In this document: positions 18,041-27,218 of the stretch, one piece after another
Layout: each line of letters starts with the position of its first letter
Position numbering within the stretch: the stretch's first letter is position 1
Assembly: GCF_000186865.1 (NCBI RefSeq)
Contig: NW_008705589.1
Location: forward strand, 325,327-352,544
Length of the DNA: 27,218 nucleotides
From: Aureococcus anophagefferens
Taxonomy: Eukaryota; Sar; Pelagophyceae; Pelagomonadales; Pelagomonadaceae
Reading direction: 5' to 3'
Position numbers and translations under genes: made by a program
The notes under the pieces: model-generated
Database searches by the model: none
Told to the model about the DNA's origin: nothing
What the model saw: only the letters and a program-made list of their open reading frames with translations

Positions 18041-21000
18041 TAGGTCCGGGATTAGCGCTCTCGAGGTGCTGCTTCTCCGTGGCAACGACCTGGGCAACTT
18101 CGATGCGCTCGAATCATGCCCACGGCTTCGGTACGTCGACGTGAGCTTCAACCGTGTCCGCCACTTGCCGGCACCCTCGTTCTTCGAGGGATCTCCCGGC
18201 CCTGCTGGTCTTGAGACGCTCCTCTGCGACCATAATTACGTGTCTGCCTGGGAAGCCACGCGGGCGAGCCTCGCGGCGGCCATGGCGCTCGTCGTGCTGA
18301 CACTCGCACGCAACCCAATTGCATGGAGCGGTGCGTACCGCGCAGCGGTAGTGAATGCGGCACCCAACCTCAAGCTCCTCGACGCGCATATCGTTGCCGA
18401 TGAGGAACTCATCGAGGGCGCCAACTTTTCATTCACGCGCTTTGCGGCGCCGGTGCTTTGCGAGGCAGGTGAGAGAGTAAACACACGCTGGGGCGCCTCG
18501 CCGGCGCTGGGCCTCGACTTTGCGGGCTTGCGGCGAGCTGCGGCCTCGCTCGGAGGGGAAAGTGGCATCATCGAGCACGCCCATCTCGTGGCGAAGATCA
18601 CAGCGAAGCTGAGCCTCACGCTCTCGCCCTGTGGTGCAATCCAGCAGGCATACCGCGCTTACCGCAAGCGCCATCGGAAGACAGTCCTAGGCCACATCCG
18701 GCGCAAATCTCTCGCGCAAGCTATCGCTGTCGTGCGTCTCGACAAGGCGCGAGCAGCTGCGCGGCGCCGGCATAGTGCAAAGACAATCCAGGCCGTGGCG
18801 CGGCGCTACCTTGTCCGCGTCATGGGCAGTGTGAGTAGAGGGGCTACGAGCCAACTCCCACTTCACCACATTCGAGATCCCAAAAACAAAGTAGATGAAT
18901 CAAAAGTTGCTAATCGTGATATCCCTCGTCCGCAGCAGTGAAATTACCCAGAATAAGCGCTAGTCGTCGCATTTGAGGACTGGGTTGAGGCCCCGCGAGC
19001 AATGCGAATGAGGTTCAGCTGGACTTCGGGGACCGAATTCAGACGGCATCAACTCTTTGGCCACGAGCTGGAGTTTTAACGACCGACGCAGGTCACTGCC
19101 GCGCGAGACCTCTGTGACCTCCTTGTCGAGCTCGAAGAGCCAATTTCCCTCATTGAGCTCGTCGATTGCGTCGGCGTCCTCCCACCGACGGATGCAGCCG
19201 ATGCGCTCGCAACCTTCAAGCGTGGTGCGTTCGCGACGGTCGAGGAAAGCGGAGATGCCGGCTAGATCACCGGCGTCTGATGTCTCGTACGCCTCAATCC
19301 GATAGCTTTGGGTTGGCATGCGTGTTCCGACCGGACAAGTACCGGCATTTTTACTCCGATTCTGTCAGGTTTCAAGCCTGGAAAATTGCGCCAACGTGTA
19401 TATCCTGGGGCTCTTGGCGTGTTTGCGGCACGCGCAGCGTTTACCACGTCGTCACTTGGACGTCAGCTCGCCGCGGCGCGGAAAATATCGCTGGCATACC
19501 GCCGCGCAGCGGCAGCCTGGAGCGTCCTTGCGACCGAGGCCGCTTCTCGCGGCCTCGGCGGCCGGCGAGGTGGCGGCGTGCTTTTCATCGCCGAGTCCGA
19601 GCCTTTCCTTATGGACGCCCTAGAAGCCGTGCTCGCTGGCGCTAGGGCACGCGTCGGGTGCGTCTCCGAGTCCGAGTCCGAGTCCGAGTTTTACCCAGAG
19701 CTGGCTGAGATCCAGGGCAGAGTGTCGGAGCTCCGGGACAGCAATGGCGGGCCCTTGGGGTGGGAACCGGTGTCCAACTGGCTAGAGCGAAACGTCGCTT
19801 CCAGCTGCGGCGCGCCGTGGAGCTGCGCCGCGGGCTGGTTCACACGGTCAGCACCGACACTGCAGACGGTCCTCGGGACACGGAGTGCCACGATTCGATT
19901 TGCTCTCGCCGGCGGTGGTGTCATCTCCTTCTGTCGGCCGGCGCTTCGCTCCCGTGGCGCAACCATAGGTGTGAGCGCGACCGGCAGCGCCGTGGATGAC
20001 ATGCGGGTACGTAGCGCTTTGGGGCCTCGGCGTGCGGTCCTCCCCGTCTTTTCGACGCGGCTCAAGCTCCGTGGCGTCGCCCACGATGCGCGCCGCGGCC
20101 GCACCGCAGCGATCGCACGCGCCCTATGCGCGCCGCCACACCCACCACCGCGCTGGTGGCATGCCGCCCGGGCGCCTACGGCGGCGCTCCTGCTGCGAGC
20201 CGTACGCCACGCTCGTCTCCGCGCGAGTCGTGCCGGCGTGGAAGGGTATGGATTTCTTTGGCGCTCAGACGCGCCCGCAGCCGCCACGATCCAGGCGGCG
20301 GTCCGAGGCGGCGCAGTGCGAGCGGCCATGCGCCCCTTGGTAGTGGCCCGATGCATCGCGAGGCGCGCAGCCGTTGCCTTATCCCGCTGGTGGCGGAACG
20401 TGGGCTGCGGCTCACTCAAGCGCAGGCATGCGCAGCTCAGCGCGTGGAAACGCGTCGCATCGGTGCCCCACGGCGACACCTTGTACATAGAACCCGAGCT
20501 CTACTACTTCCTTGTCAGCGGTGGCGGTGCTGGCGCGCGTGGGGTCGACGGCATCAGGCCCCCACCGCCCCTCGGCGCCCATTTTCGCATCAACGCGCAG
20601 CACCAAGTCGTCCTCGCATCACCGCTGGGCCTCGTTGCGCCCGAAAAGGCTGGATTCCGCCCCACATCGTGCAGTGGCAACCGCCTCGCGCGCGTCGTTG
20701 CTGCGTTCAGCCCGCCGCGGCATAATGGCGGCTCGCGCAGCGGCATGACTCGAGGCTCTGCACGAGCGCTATTGACCACGAATGTCGACGTACCGCGCCC
20801 GTGCCCGGGCGTATGCATTCCTGTGTGAGCCCATATTTTATCTTTTTCCCGGCGTTGTAGGTGGGAGTTGCGCTCATGCAGAGGCCCAACAACGCGAGGT
20901 GCACCGGGCTCTCCAAGCGAGTCGAAGCGCCGCCCACGTCGCTGCCGCGGCTTATGCTCCCTGGCCAGGGTGTGCTCGCCATCGGTGCGTCCTCTAGTTC

Positions 21001-24000
21001 GACGAGCGCGGAAGATGTTGCAGGGGCACCCGGGTCATTGATTTCGAGCATTGTCCGCTGGATCAGCCTCCGTTTCGAGAGCGCCCACGAAGCAAGGAAC
21101 CGCGCGGGCGCATTGCTCATGCTCACTTGGGATCACCGAACGGGGACCTGTGCGCCACTCCGGAGTGCGGAGGATCTTGAGCGGAACACACGCCTGGGCG
21201 ACGTGGAGGCGCCCATACTGTCAGACTGGCTCTCCGCATCACGACCGCAGCGGCACCTGGACCGCGTTGCTGTGGAGCTCCTCTGCCAGAACCTTGCGCA
21301 ACGGGAGCCTTTGTCTATGCCGGAGCACGAGGGCGATGGTGGCAGGACTCGAGGGCACGATGGCGAACTCGTGGTTGTGTCCGCGATCTCGAATCCGCGA
21401 CCTGATGACCGTCGGCGCCCGAGCCGCAAGCTTGGCCCGCGTGGGAAGCGGCTTTGTGCCGCGGCTGGCAGCATCAATCTCAAGTCGAGCTTCGGGAGGG
21501 GCGTCTTTGGGGGGACATCGGTCAAGACTGTGGACCTCCCGCGGCAGGCGGACGCGAACGAGGACGCCGTCTATCGCGCCTCCCTCGGGAGGCTCGAAGC
21601 TTGCCTTCGATCGAAGGTCGCGGCCCTCGAGGCCGAGGCCCACCTCGAAGCGCATCGTCTTGGCGCGGCGCGGATTCGAGAGGAAGCCAAGCACCCTCAC
21701 TTTCGGACGCTTCTCGAGGCTCCCACGAAGCGGCGGATGCCGCGGCAGCGGCCCGGGGGATCTGGTGCCGAACACAGGGTAATGGGCTCCGAGCCCTCTG
21801 ACGCGGCCCAAAGCCTAGCCTCGGGGGGGCTCTTTTCAGCCCCCAGTTCTCGACGCCAGGCGTCGGATCTGTCCATTTGCTGCAGCGATGACGCGCCAAC
21901 TCACATCTCCATGCCGCGCGTCCGAAACTCAGACAGCAGCGCCAGCAGCGCCGCCGCCGCCAAGCTCGCGGCCACTTCTGCAGCGAGCCCGTCGCTAGGA
22001 TCGACTGGCGGCGGCACCACGGCACCAAGTTCGTCTAAGAATCTGCGACACCCCACGGCGCCTAGAGCTTCGCCCGTAAGCGACACGTCGCCGCAAGGTC
22101 CAGTGTCGAAAGATAGCGCCGCGCTGGAACTCGACTGACGATGGAAAGTGGGGACGAATCGAACTCATGTTCGATCGTCACATTCCGCGCAGGCATAGAG
22201 GCTTTGTGGTCGCGTCCCCCGGGCGGCCAGTTCCGGGGTGCTCGAACGACCACGAACAAATTTTTGAGGTACTCGAACGCGATCGGACATGAATGTCTTG
22301 CACAGGTCATCGGAGCGCCGGCTCTACTTTGATGATTCTCTATCCGGGAGCGGGACCGAGGACTTGGCTTCGACGTGGCCGGAGGACGTCGCTTCCGAAG
22401 TATCGCTAGACCCGCGAGCCCCAGGGCATTAGACGCATGCAAATTCGAGGTCGCGGAAATCGACGGAATTTCGGCGAGCGCCCGCTAAGCTCGAGCGTGA
22501 TTCTTGCGCAGGTCATCACCCCCCCCAACACCTGCGCCGAGTGAACAAGCCTCTGGATATGCAGCTTCGACTCGCGCTCCACCTGCGCCACCGCAGACAC
22601 TAGAAGCCAATACCCCTAGAGGGCAAGTCTCGGAGTTTTTGAACCCGCCGGGATTTTTGCCAGTCGTTTGGGCGATTTAGAACCGGTCCCGCACAGGTCA
22701 CTGCGACAGAGGTGAGCGCAGCATCTTTCGCAAACATTCGGCCTTGACTTCAGGCTAAAATTGTACACCCCTCATTGCGCAGGCCGCTACCGGTAGTTTT
22801 CTTTGCATGCGCGCGTCGAGCAAACGAACTCGCGACCCACTGGGCGGCTGAGAAACGCTATCGCCACGAAGCGCTCGTGGCTCGTGACAGGCGTCGGCAG
22901 GAGTTGGCAGAAGACGCCGCCCACACGCGCAAACGGCAAGCTGCCGACGCATTGTCCAAGGCGCGCGAGCGGCTTGAAGGCAGGTCCCAGAGTAGTGACT
23001 TCGGCCTCATGCCACTCGAATTGCGATTCACTCTTGTGCCCTCGCCCACGCAGACCGCGCGTGTCGAGCTAAGCGCGGAGCCAGCCCCGGCGTTCAACAT
23101 GGACGGATTGTGTGGATCATTGACTGAATATTCGACAGTTGCTCCTCGCGCAGGCCACCGAAGACCGTGTCGGTCTGGCACGCAAGGCGCTGAAGCTTCA
23201 GCAGGCTCGTGCGCGAGATGCCACAGCAAGCCCCTGGGTATGCAAACGTGACTAGCTTTCTATCAAGTCATCAAGTGAGTCTGAATAGCCCCTCCCTCGC
23301 GCAGGCGGCCGCGAACAAGGCGAGCGAGCAAGCGTCGCTGTTACCGAAACAAGGTGGACTTCAAATTGACTGACCTGCCCCTGTTGGGATGACAAAGCTA
23401 ACATGGTTCAGAGGTTGCATGTAACTCCTATTGAATCGCAGCTCATCACTCTTCAGCGGCGGCGGCTTCAAGACGACAGAGTTGAGAGTATATGATGGGC
23501 CAACCTGAATTCAAACTCACCCTCTCCACAGGCTATCGTAACGAAGGTGAGCGCAGCGACGCGTGCGGCGACGGCACTCGTCGCCACGCGACTTGGTAGC
23601 CATGTCGCGCTAGCGCGACGGCACCACAAAACCGAAGCTGTAGTTCATGCCAAGCAGCACGTGACAAACGTCGTTTGCGACCGAGCGGCCGTGTGGCGCT
23701 GTGCGAACGCAGATGCCAAAGCCGCGGCTGCAGATACGAAGCGCGCGACTACCCAACGGCGCGTGGAGGCGGCAGCCAAACCCTGTGTGGAAATTATCCA
23801 GACCGTGAGTCCGGACTTCAAACTAGAGTGTGAAATTCCAGACCCATTGGACGAGAGACATTCGCTCATCGGGCTTCTGAACGAGGGACGGACGTCTTGC
23901 CGAAATAGCTCGATTAAGAAAAAAAGGTGAGCTTGAAATAATTCATTTCGGCCCAGGTTAAACTACGTGTCACATTGCAGCAGCAGCATGAGGAGCTCGC

Positions 24001-24400
24001 GAGGGAGATCGCAGTGCAGAAGATGCATATTGTCCAAGAGAGGCGCGTTCATGTGTCTCCCGGCAGAAACATGACGCTACTCTTCCTCAAACAGTGTGGT
24101 AGTAGGCGCATTCGCGAGAAGTTAGCCATCGAACGTCGTAAGTGGGAGAATATCAACGAGCGCAGGGCTTGTTATCCAACGCCAAGACCCACCCCGTCTG
24201 TAGAAGCTCGCATACCCCAACGTGGACTTTTCCAGAGGCCGATGGTAGGGACTGCTTTCTGCGGCGCGCTTGGAGCCAACCCCGATGGAAGTGTCGTGAA
24301 TGAGCCTTCGAGTTCTCCGCTCATCAGCCTTTCGTCAGCCCTGGACTCACTCCTCCCCATACACGAACCGCCTGCTCCGCCAGCCTGGCAGCCAGCGTAG
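18041..24400 (+). CDS. LRRIQ3: LRRIQ3-like leucine-rich repeat/IQ/coiled-coil protein, multi-exon
   Basis: GC-rich, many exons. First clear exon (about 18041-18830, GTGAGT donor at 18831): leucine-rich repeats ALEVLLLRGNDLGNFDALE, LRYVDVSFNRVRHLP, LETLLCDHN, then the family's cap YRAAVVNAAPNLKLLDAHIV plus ADEELIEGA, then IQ motifs CGAIQQAYRAYRKRH and AKTIQAVARRYLVR. Later blocks: about 19092-19262 (DLCDLLVELEEP), about 19310-20810 (IQ-like AATIQAAVRGGAVRAAM, SRWWRNVGCGSLKRRH, TLYIEPELYYFL), 20861-22075 (GTAAGC donor at 22076), 22306-, 22512-, a 15-nt exon 22697-22711, 22783-, 23154-23237, 23305-, 23532-23804 (GTGAGT), 23957-24400. The last blocks form a charged coiled coil (YRHEALVARDRRRQELAED; HEELAREIAVQKMHIVQE). 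The LRR-IQ-coil order fits LRRIQ3, a sperm/cilium protein. The first LRR exon(s) and start were not found; several borders are unresolved, and more than one gene is possible. Confidence 0.65.
19665..19688 (+). repeat. TCCGAG hexanucleotide repeat encoding Ser-Glu
   Basis: Four perfect TCCGAG units in the coding frame of the LRRIQ3-like gene, encoding a Ser-Glu run (SESESESE). Seen directly; a candidate length-variable site. Confidence 0.9.
22697..22711 (+). other. Candidate 15-nt microexon of the LRRIQ3-like gene
   Basis: GTCACTGCGACAGAG lies between a GCACAG acceptor and a GTGAGC donor. Entering in phase 2, as do the neighbouring CAG|G acceptors at 22306, 22512 and 22783, it codes five residues and leaves the phase unchanged. 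Supported by signals only. Confidence 0.35.
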
Positions 24401-24679
24401 TTCGCTGATGGCGGTCTTCACAAGCAAAATCGACCCCCCGGGCAACGTGTTCTATGTTCATAAACCACAAGTCGCCCAAATGCCCCACCGGGTTCCCGTT
24501 CAGTAGCGCAGTCCGCTGGCCTCCATTTTCCTGGCGTCGTATAGTCGACCGAGCTCAGCCCCCCCTACCCCGCGATATTTGAAATTAGCCGTAGCATATG
24601 TCCCCGCAAGGCACCGTTCCGTGTGTAGCCTGTGTGTGTGTGGACGTCGGGTATCGTTTCGAGGGTTTGGACATCCTAG

Positions 24680-24740
24680 CGAGATAGTGAACTCCGGGAC
24701 AGGGGGGCAGCCTAATGGGGCTGCCCTGCCGTCCGAGGGT
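24680..24740 (+). repeat. 61-bp stem-loop repeat, copy B
   Basis: Ungapped match to 11543-11603, same orientation, differing at about eight of 61 positions. Stem 24698-24713 with 24718-24733 is better paired than in copy A: G-C at the first pair instead of C-G, and three weak or mismatched pairs restored to G-C or C-G. The flanks are unrelated, so the repeat unit is about 61-66 bp. Confidence 0.85.
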
Positions 24741-24965
24741 GGAACAGCAGGGTGAAAATCAAAACTTTTTGAGGCGCCAGCCGCGCGGTGGGGACTATCT
24801 GCGTTGAGCTAGCCGCGCCGGGATATTAGTCGGGTCGAGTTGGGCCTAAAGGGAGGCTAGAGACCGGAAAGAAATTCCGCGCGCGTCTACCCCCTGCTGG
24901 GTGTATCTTGTGCCGGCATCAGGGAGCTCTCTAGTGAAGCGCAGGAGACTGTCAGCAATGCCGTA

Positions 24966-25256
24966 ATGATGATACAGGGCGCTACAGCACGTGACCCGAC
25001 AGCTTCAAAAGCTGGGGGAGTATCTATTTTCTTTTTACCTTCTGCTCAACGTGCTGATACAGCCTATGCTTTAGGTGTATGGAGAGTTGTTCTCCCAACA
25101 CTCTCATGCATAGTGGACTCACCTCATGCGAGGTCAATTCATGGAGTCAGACAATGTACTGACGACACGAAGCTCCCACCTTACATGACAATTGTTCCTA
25201 GTGGCACACCTCTGAATCCAAACGTCCATGAATCGAACCCATCCCACAGCTCATGA
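24966..25256 (+). CDS. Hypothetical ORF, 96 aa, less GC-rich than surroundings
   Basis: ATG 24966 (MMIQGATARDPTASKAGG) to the stop at 25254-25256. The frame is open upstream to about 24862, so a longer product or an exon is possible. Base composition is more balanced than in the GC-rich flanks, which hints at a distinct origin. No motif or family recognised; possibly a remnant of a mobile-element gene. Confidence 0.3.
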   Translation: MMIQGATARDPTASKAGGVSIFFLPSAQRADTAYALGVWRVVLPTLSCIVDSPHARSIHGVRQCTDDTKLPPYMTIVPSGTPLNPNVHESNPSHSS

Positions 25257-25457
25257 TGGCCCCGGCGCCCGGCCGTGAGCGCGCGCATAGGACGCGCCGT
25301 TTTTTGTCAGTTGTCTCCGCCGCCCGAGCTGTCCGGCGGCGGCGAGGGGCGCGTGTTTACGGCACCGGAATGGTCGGTTTAATTTTGCCCCGCTTAGCTT
25401 GCTCTTAATCGAACTTTCACGCTACTAGCAAGAGCCACCCACGGACAANAGATTCGA

Positions 25458-25869
25458 ACCTCATGACGAGGTGGGTGGGTGGGTCCGGAGGCCTGATTTG
25501 GGAAATCTACAGTGTACTGATGGGTACTTGTAACGCGCGCGCGCGCACGCGGTCATGACCCGCGGTGCCGCGGCTGACGGTCGCGCGGCGCCTCGGCGAC
25601 GTGTCTTTACGTCGCTATCGTAGTCTCTGGGCAAGCGCCGCTTCTCGCCGCAGCGACTCGAGCGGCGCAGGTGCCCGTTCTCATCGCAAACCGGAGATTG
25701 GACCGCGCAGCTCCGCGACAAACGCGACCCGCGCGCGCGGTTCCGCGCGCACGTTGTGGCGATCTCGCGAGCGGCAACTTGAAGGCAACTAACGAAAAGG
25801 AGGTCCCTGATTGGCCAGGAGGTGGGTGGGTAGGTGCCGGGCCCGCGATCGAGGAACCCGTCATGAGGT
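25458..25869. repeat. Weak 11-bp inverted repeat bounding a GC-rich 412-bp block
   Basis: ACCTCATGACG (25458-25468) and its complement CGTCATGAGGT (25859-25869) face each other, and a GGAGGTGGGTGGGT-like tract lies inside near each end. This could be a small element or coincidence. It sits just upstream of PRPF19. Confidence 0.3.
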
Positions 25870-25954
25870 ACCCCGACTTTTATCCCGGGAGGCTCGTGCT
25901 ACAATAGTACTAGTAGTTAACAAATTGACGGGCTCGCCGACGTAACACCGACAC

Positions 25955-27218
25955 ATGTTTTGCAATATAAGCGGTGAAGTGCCGCGAGAGCCCGTGATTT
26001 CGAAGACCTCGGGGCACGTTTTTGAAAGACGATTAATCGAGAAGTCCTTGGAGGCGTCGAAAGGTGTCTGCCCTGTCACGGGCAACGAACTGAGTGTGTC
26101 AGACTTGCTTCCGGCAAGCCACAGCGTCGGTATTTTAGCGACCAGCCCTCTTCGCAAGACTGTAATTATTTGAGTCCGTAGGTTGAGGCGAATCTTGCGG
26201 TACGCCCGCGGCCGTTGACAGCAACGTCGCTCCCGGGGATGCTAGCGATGTTTCAAAATGAATGGGATGATGTGATGCTGGAAACCCACGTTATCAAACA
26301 ACAGCTTCACGCAACCCGCAAAGAACTCTCGCATGCACTTTACCAACACGATGCAGCGTGTCGTGTGATTGCGCGTCTTGTGAATGAGCGGGACGAGGCG
26401 CAGAGGCTCGTGGCCGAACTGCAACGCAGTCTCGCAGGCAAGCTAACGTCGGAAGGAATCTCAAGCAACACACCGAATATTAGCAAGGATGGGCTAGGCC
26501 CTGAAGTCATCACGCACTTGACAGATTTCTGGAAGAAAACATCCAGGTCACGCAAGAAACGACCGGTGTCAAGGCAACTGAGCCCTGCTGAAACAATAAT
26601 TGGCTGGTCGAAGAAGACGTCCATGGAATTGTTTAATTCAAATTCGGGTGCAACAGATGTCGCTATTTGCCAGCTTTCAGGTGCAATCGTCTGTGCTGGC
26701 GGAAAATCTGGTGTTGCTTGGCTCGCCGCGGCCAGTGCCCCTGCCGCCACAAGTAAAGGTTGTGTTGCGGATACATGTTCCATCATTCCGGGTAGTGCAT
26801 CCTCACCGGGCACGGTATTTGCAACCTCAGGCGGCGACAAAATAACTCTCTGGAAAGCCAACGAGAAGGACCTCTCGACCGTTGCGTCTGTCAGAGTCCC
26901 TGGCGCTGCATCTGTGGCAGCTCACCCAACAGGAAGCTACGCCGCAATTATTAGCAGCAATGCAAGCTGGGGTCTCGTGGCGTTTGGCACTGAGATGAGT
27001 ACGCTACGCGAGCTAAGTCTGGTGATGCCTGATGATCCTAGCGAAGCTCCGTCTGCACCACTTAAGTTCCACCCAGACGGCCTCATTCTTGCAACGCCGA
27101 CAACTTCATCGCAGGGGCATGTTGTCCGTATTTGGGATGTCAAAGAGCAGAAGAGTGTTCACGCTTTCGAAGGTCATTCGGCACCTGTCTCGTGCGTCGC
27201 CTTCTCAGAGAATGGCTA
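25955..27218 (+). CDS. PRPF19: PRPF19 (Prp19/Pso4) U-box WD40 spliceosome factor, 5' part
   Basis: U-box ubiquitin ligase and scaffold of the NineTeen complex, needed for spliceosome activation and DNA-damage responses in the nucleus. Exon 1 25955-26125 gives the U-box (MFCNISGEVPREPVISKTSG, ERRLIEKSLE, CPVTGNELSVSDLLP), starting at the ATG that aligns with family starts. Exon 2 runs from 26182 off the right edge: RPRPLTATSLPGML, the Prp19 coiled-coil/Cdc5-binding block with ELSHALYQHDAACRVIARL (near invariant in the family), GPEVITHLTDF, KKRPVSRQLSPAE, then WD40 blades including FATSGGDKITLWKA, HVVRIWDVKEQKSVHAFEGH and APVSCVAFSENG. About 402 residues are visible of roughly 500; the C-terminal blades lie outside. 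The intron is 26126-26181 (56 nt, GTCGGT...CGTAG); a 20-nt alternative (26162-26181) keeps the same frame but adds 12 residues. Identity is certain. Confidence 0.97.

Larger units (their letters stand above)
24401..25954. other. Spacer between LRRIQ3-like gene and PRPF19
   Basis: Contains a short TG repeat near 24631-24641, stem-loop repeat copy B (24680-24740), an orphan ORF (24966-25256), an undetermined base (n) at 25449, GGTGGG-rich tracts near 25470 and 25822, an alternating GC run near 25534-25551 and a weak inverted repeat (25458/25869). The PRPF19 promoter should lie near its right end; no TATA box is seen. Confidence 0.55.

Noticed and set aside
18960..19319. 119-codon minus-strand ORF with a protein-like composition
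   Set aside because: It lies between LRRIQ3-like exons, and the plus strand has an acceptor (CGCAG) followed by a good open frame from 19092; both readings are possible but the sense one fits the gene model better.
19691..20488. 265-codon antisense ORF over the LRRIQ3-like gene
   Set aside because: Low-complexity R/A/P content expected from the complement of a GC-rich coding frame; no domain; the sense frame carries IQ-like motifs.
25431..25520. tRNA-like B box (GGTTCGAATC on the minus strand, 25451-25460)
   Set aside because: No A box upstream at the right distance, the T stem is weak and no acceptor stem pairs; it sits inside a GGTGGG inverted tract with an undetermined base at 25449.
1..27218. 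CRISPR arrays, bacterial operons, prophage or defence systems
   Set aside because: No spaced identical repeats and no prokaryotic gene organisation; genes are intron-split and eukaryotic.
1..27218. Dinoflagellate-type spliced-leader relics
   Set aside because: I looked for the conserved leader near gene starts and found none.

Overview
The window is nuclear DNA from a ciliated (flagellated) eukaryote, probably a unicellular protist. The genes are split by very short spliceosomal introns (about 37-60 nt in the best-resolved gene), there are no operons or ribosome binding sites, and the recognisable proteins are eukaryote-specific: two vesicle/splicing housekeeping proteins, three cilium proteins and one chromatin protein. 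I cannot name the lineage from sequence alone.

Layout. 1-2355 (+): C-terminal two thirds of a dynein-2 intermediate chain of the WDR60/DYNC2I1 type, open at the left edge, four exons. 2356-3294: spacer between two 3' ends with a TATA motif, a tandem repeat and nested hairpins. 3295-4416 (-): RSPH14-like armadillo radial-spoke protein in one exon. 4417-5579: spacer. 5580-9986 (-): 1468-residue single-exon chromatin protein with DDT, PHD-like, WHIM-like and chromo-barrel regions. 9987-12605: repeat-rich stretch with a 1.44-kb inverted-repeat unit enclosing a 130-140 aa ORF of unknown function, a stem-loop repeat and a 349-bp MITE-like element. 12606-15685 (+): VPS18, ten exons, 875 aa, reconstructed exon by exon. 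15708-17876: coding-looking stretches that I cannot assign, plus simple repeats. About 18.04-24.40 kb (+): GC-rich, multi-exon LRRIQ3-like gene (leucine-rich repeats, IQ motifs, coiled coil). 24401-25954: spacer with a second copy of the stem-loop repeat and an orphan ORF. 25955-27218 (+): PRPF19 (Prp19/Pso4), two exons seen, open at the right edge.

The genes do not form one pathway. DYNC2I1 (retrograde intraflagellar transport), RSPH14 (radial spokes) and LRRIQ3 make a loose ciliary theme. VPS18 serves HOPS/CORVET endolysosomal tethering and PRPF19 the spliceosome.

Most interesting points: (1) the C-terminal RING of VPS18 has lost most zinc ligands and reads like a zinc-free U-box; (2) a 61-bp dispersed repeat present twice folds into a 16-bp stem with a compensatory base-pair change; (3) an inverted-repeat element and a MITE-like element sit between the chromatin gene and VPS18; (4) the chromatin protein has an unusual domain order; (5) one DYNC2I1 intron is bounded by a 13-bp near-perfect direct repeat, as expected for intron gain by insertion or duplication. 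Exon boundaries were inferred from open frames, GT-AG signals, phase agreement and remembered family sequences; no alignment or transcript data were available.
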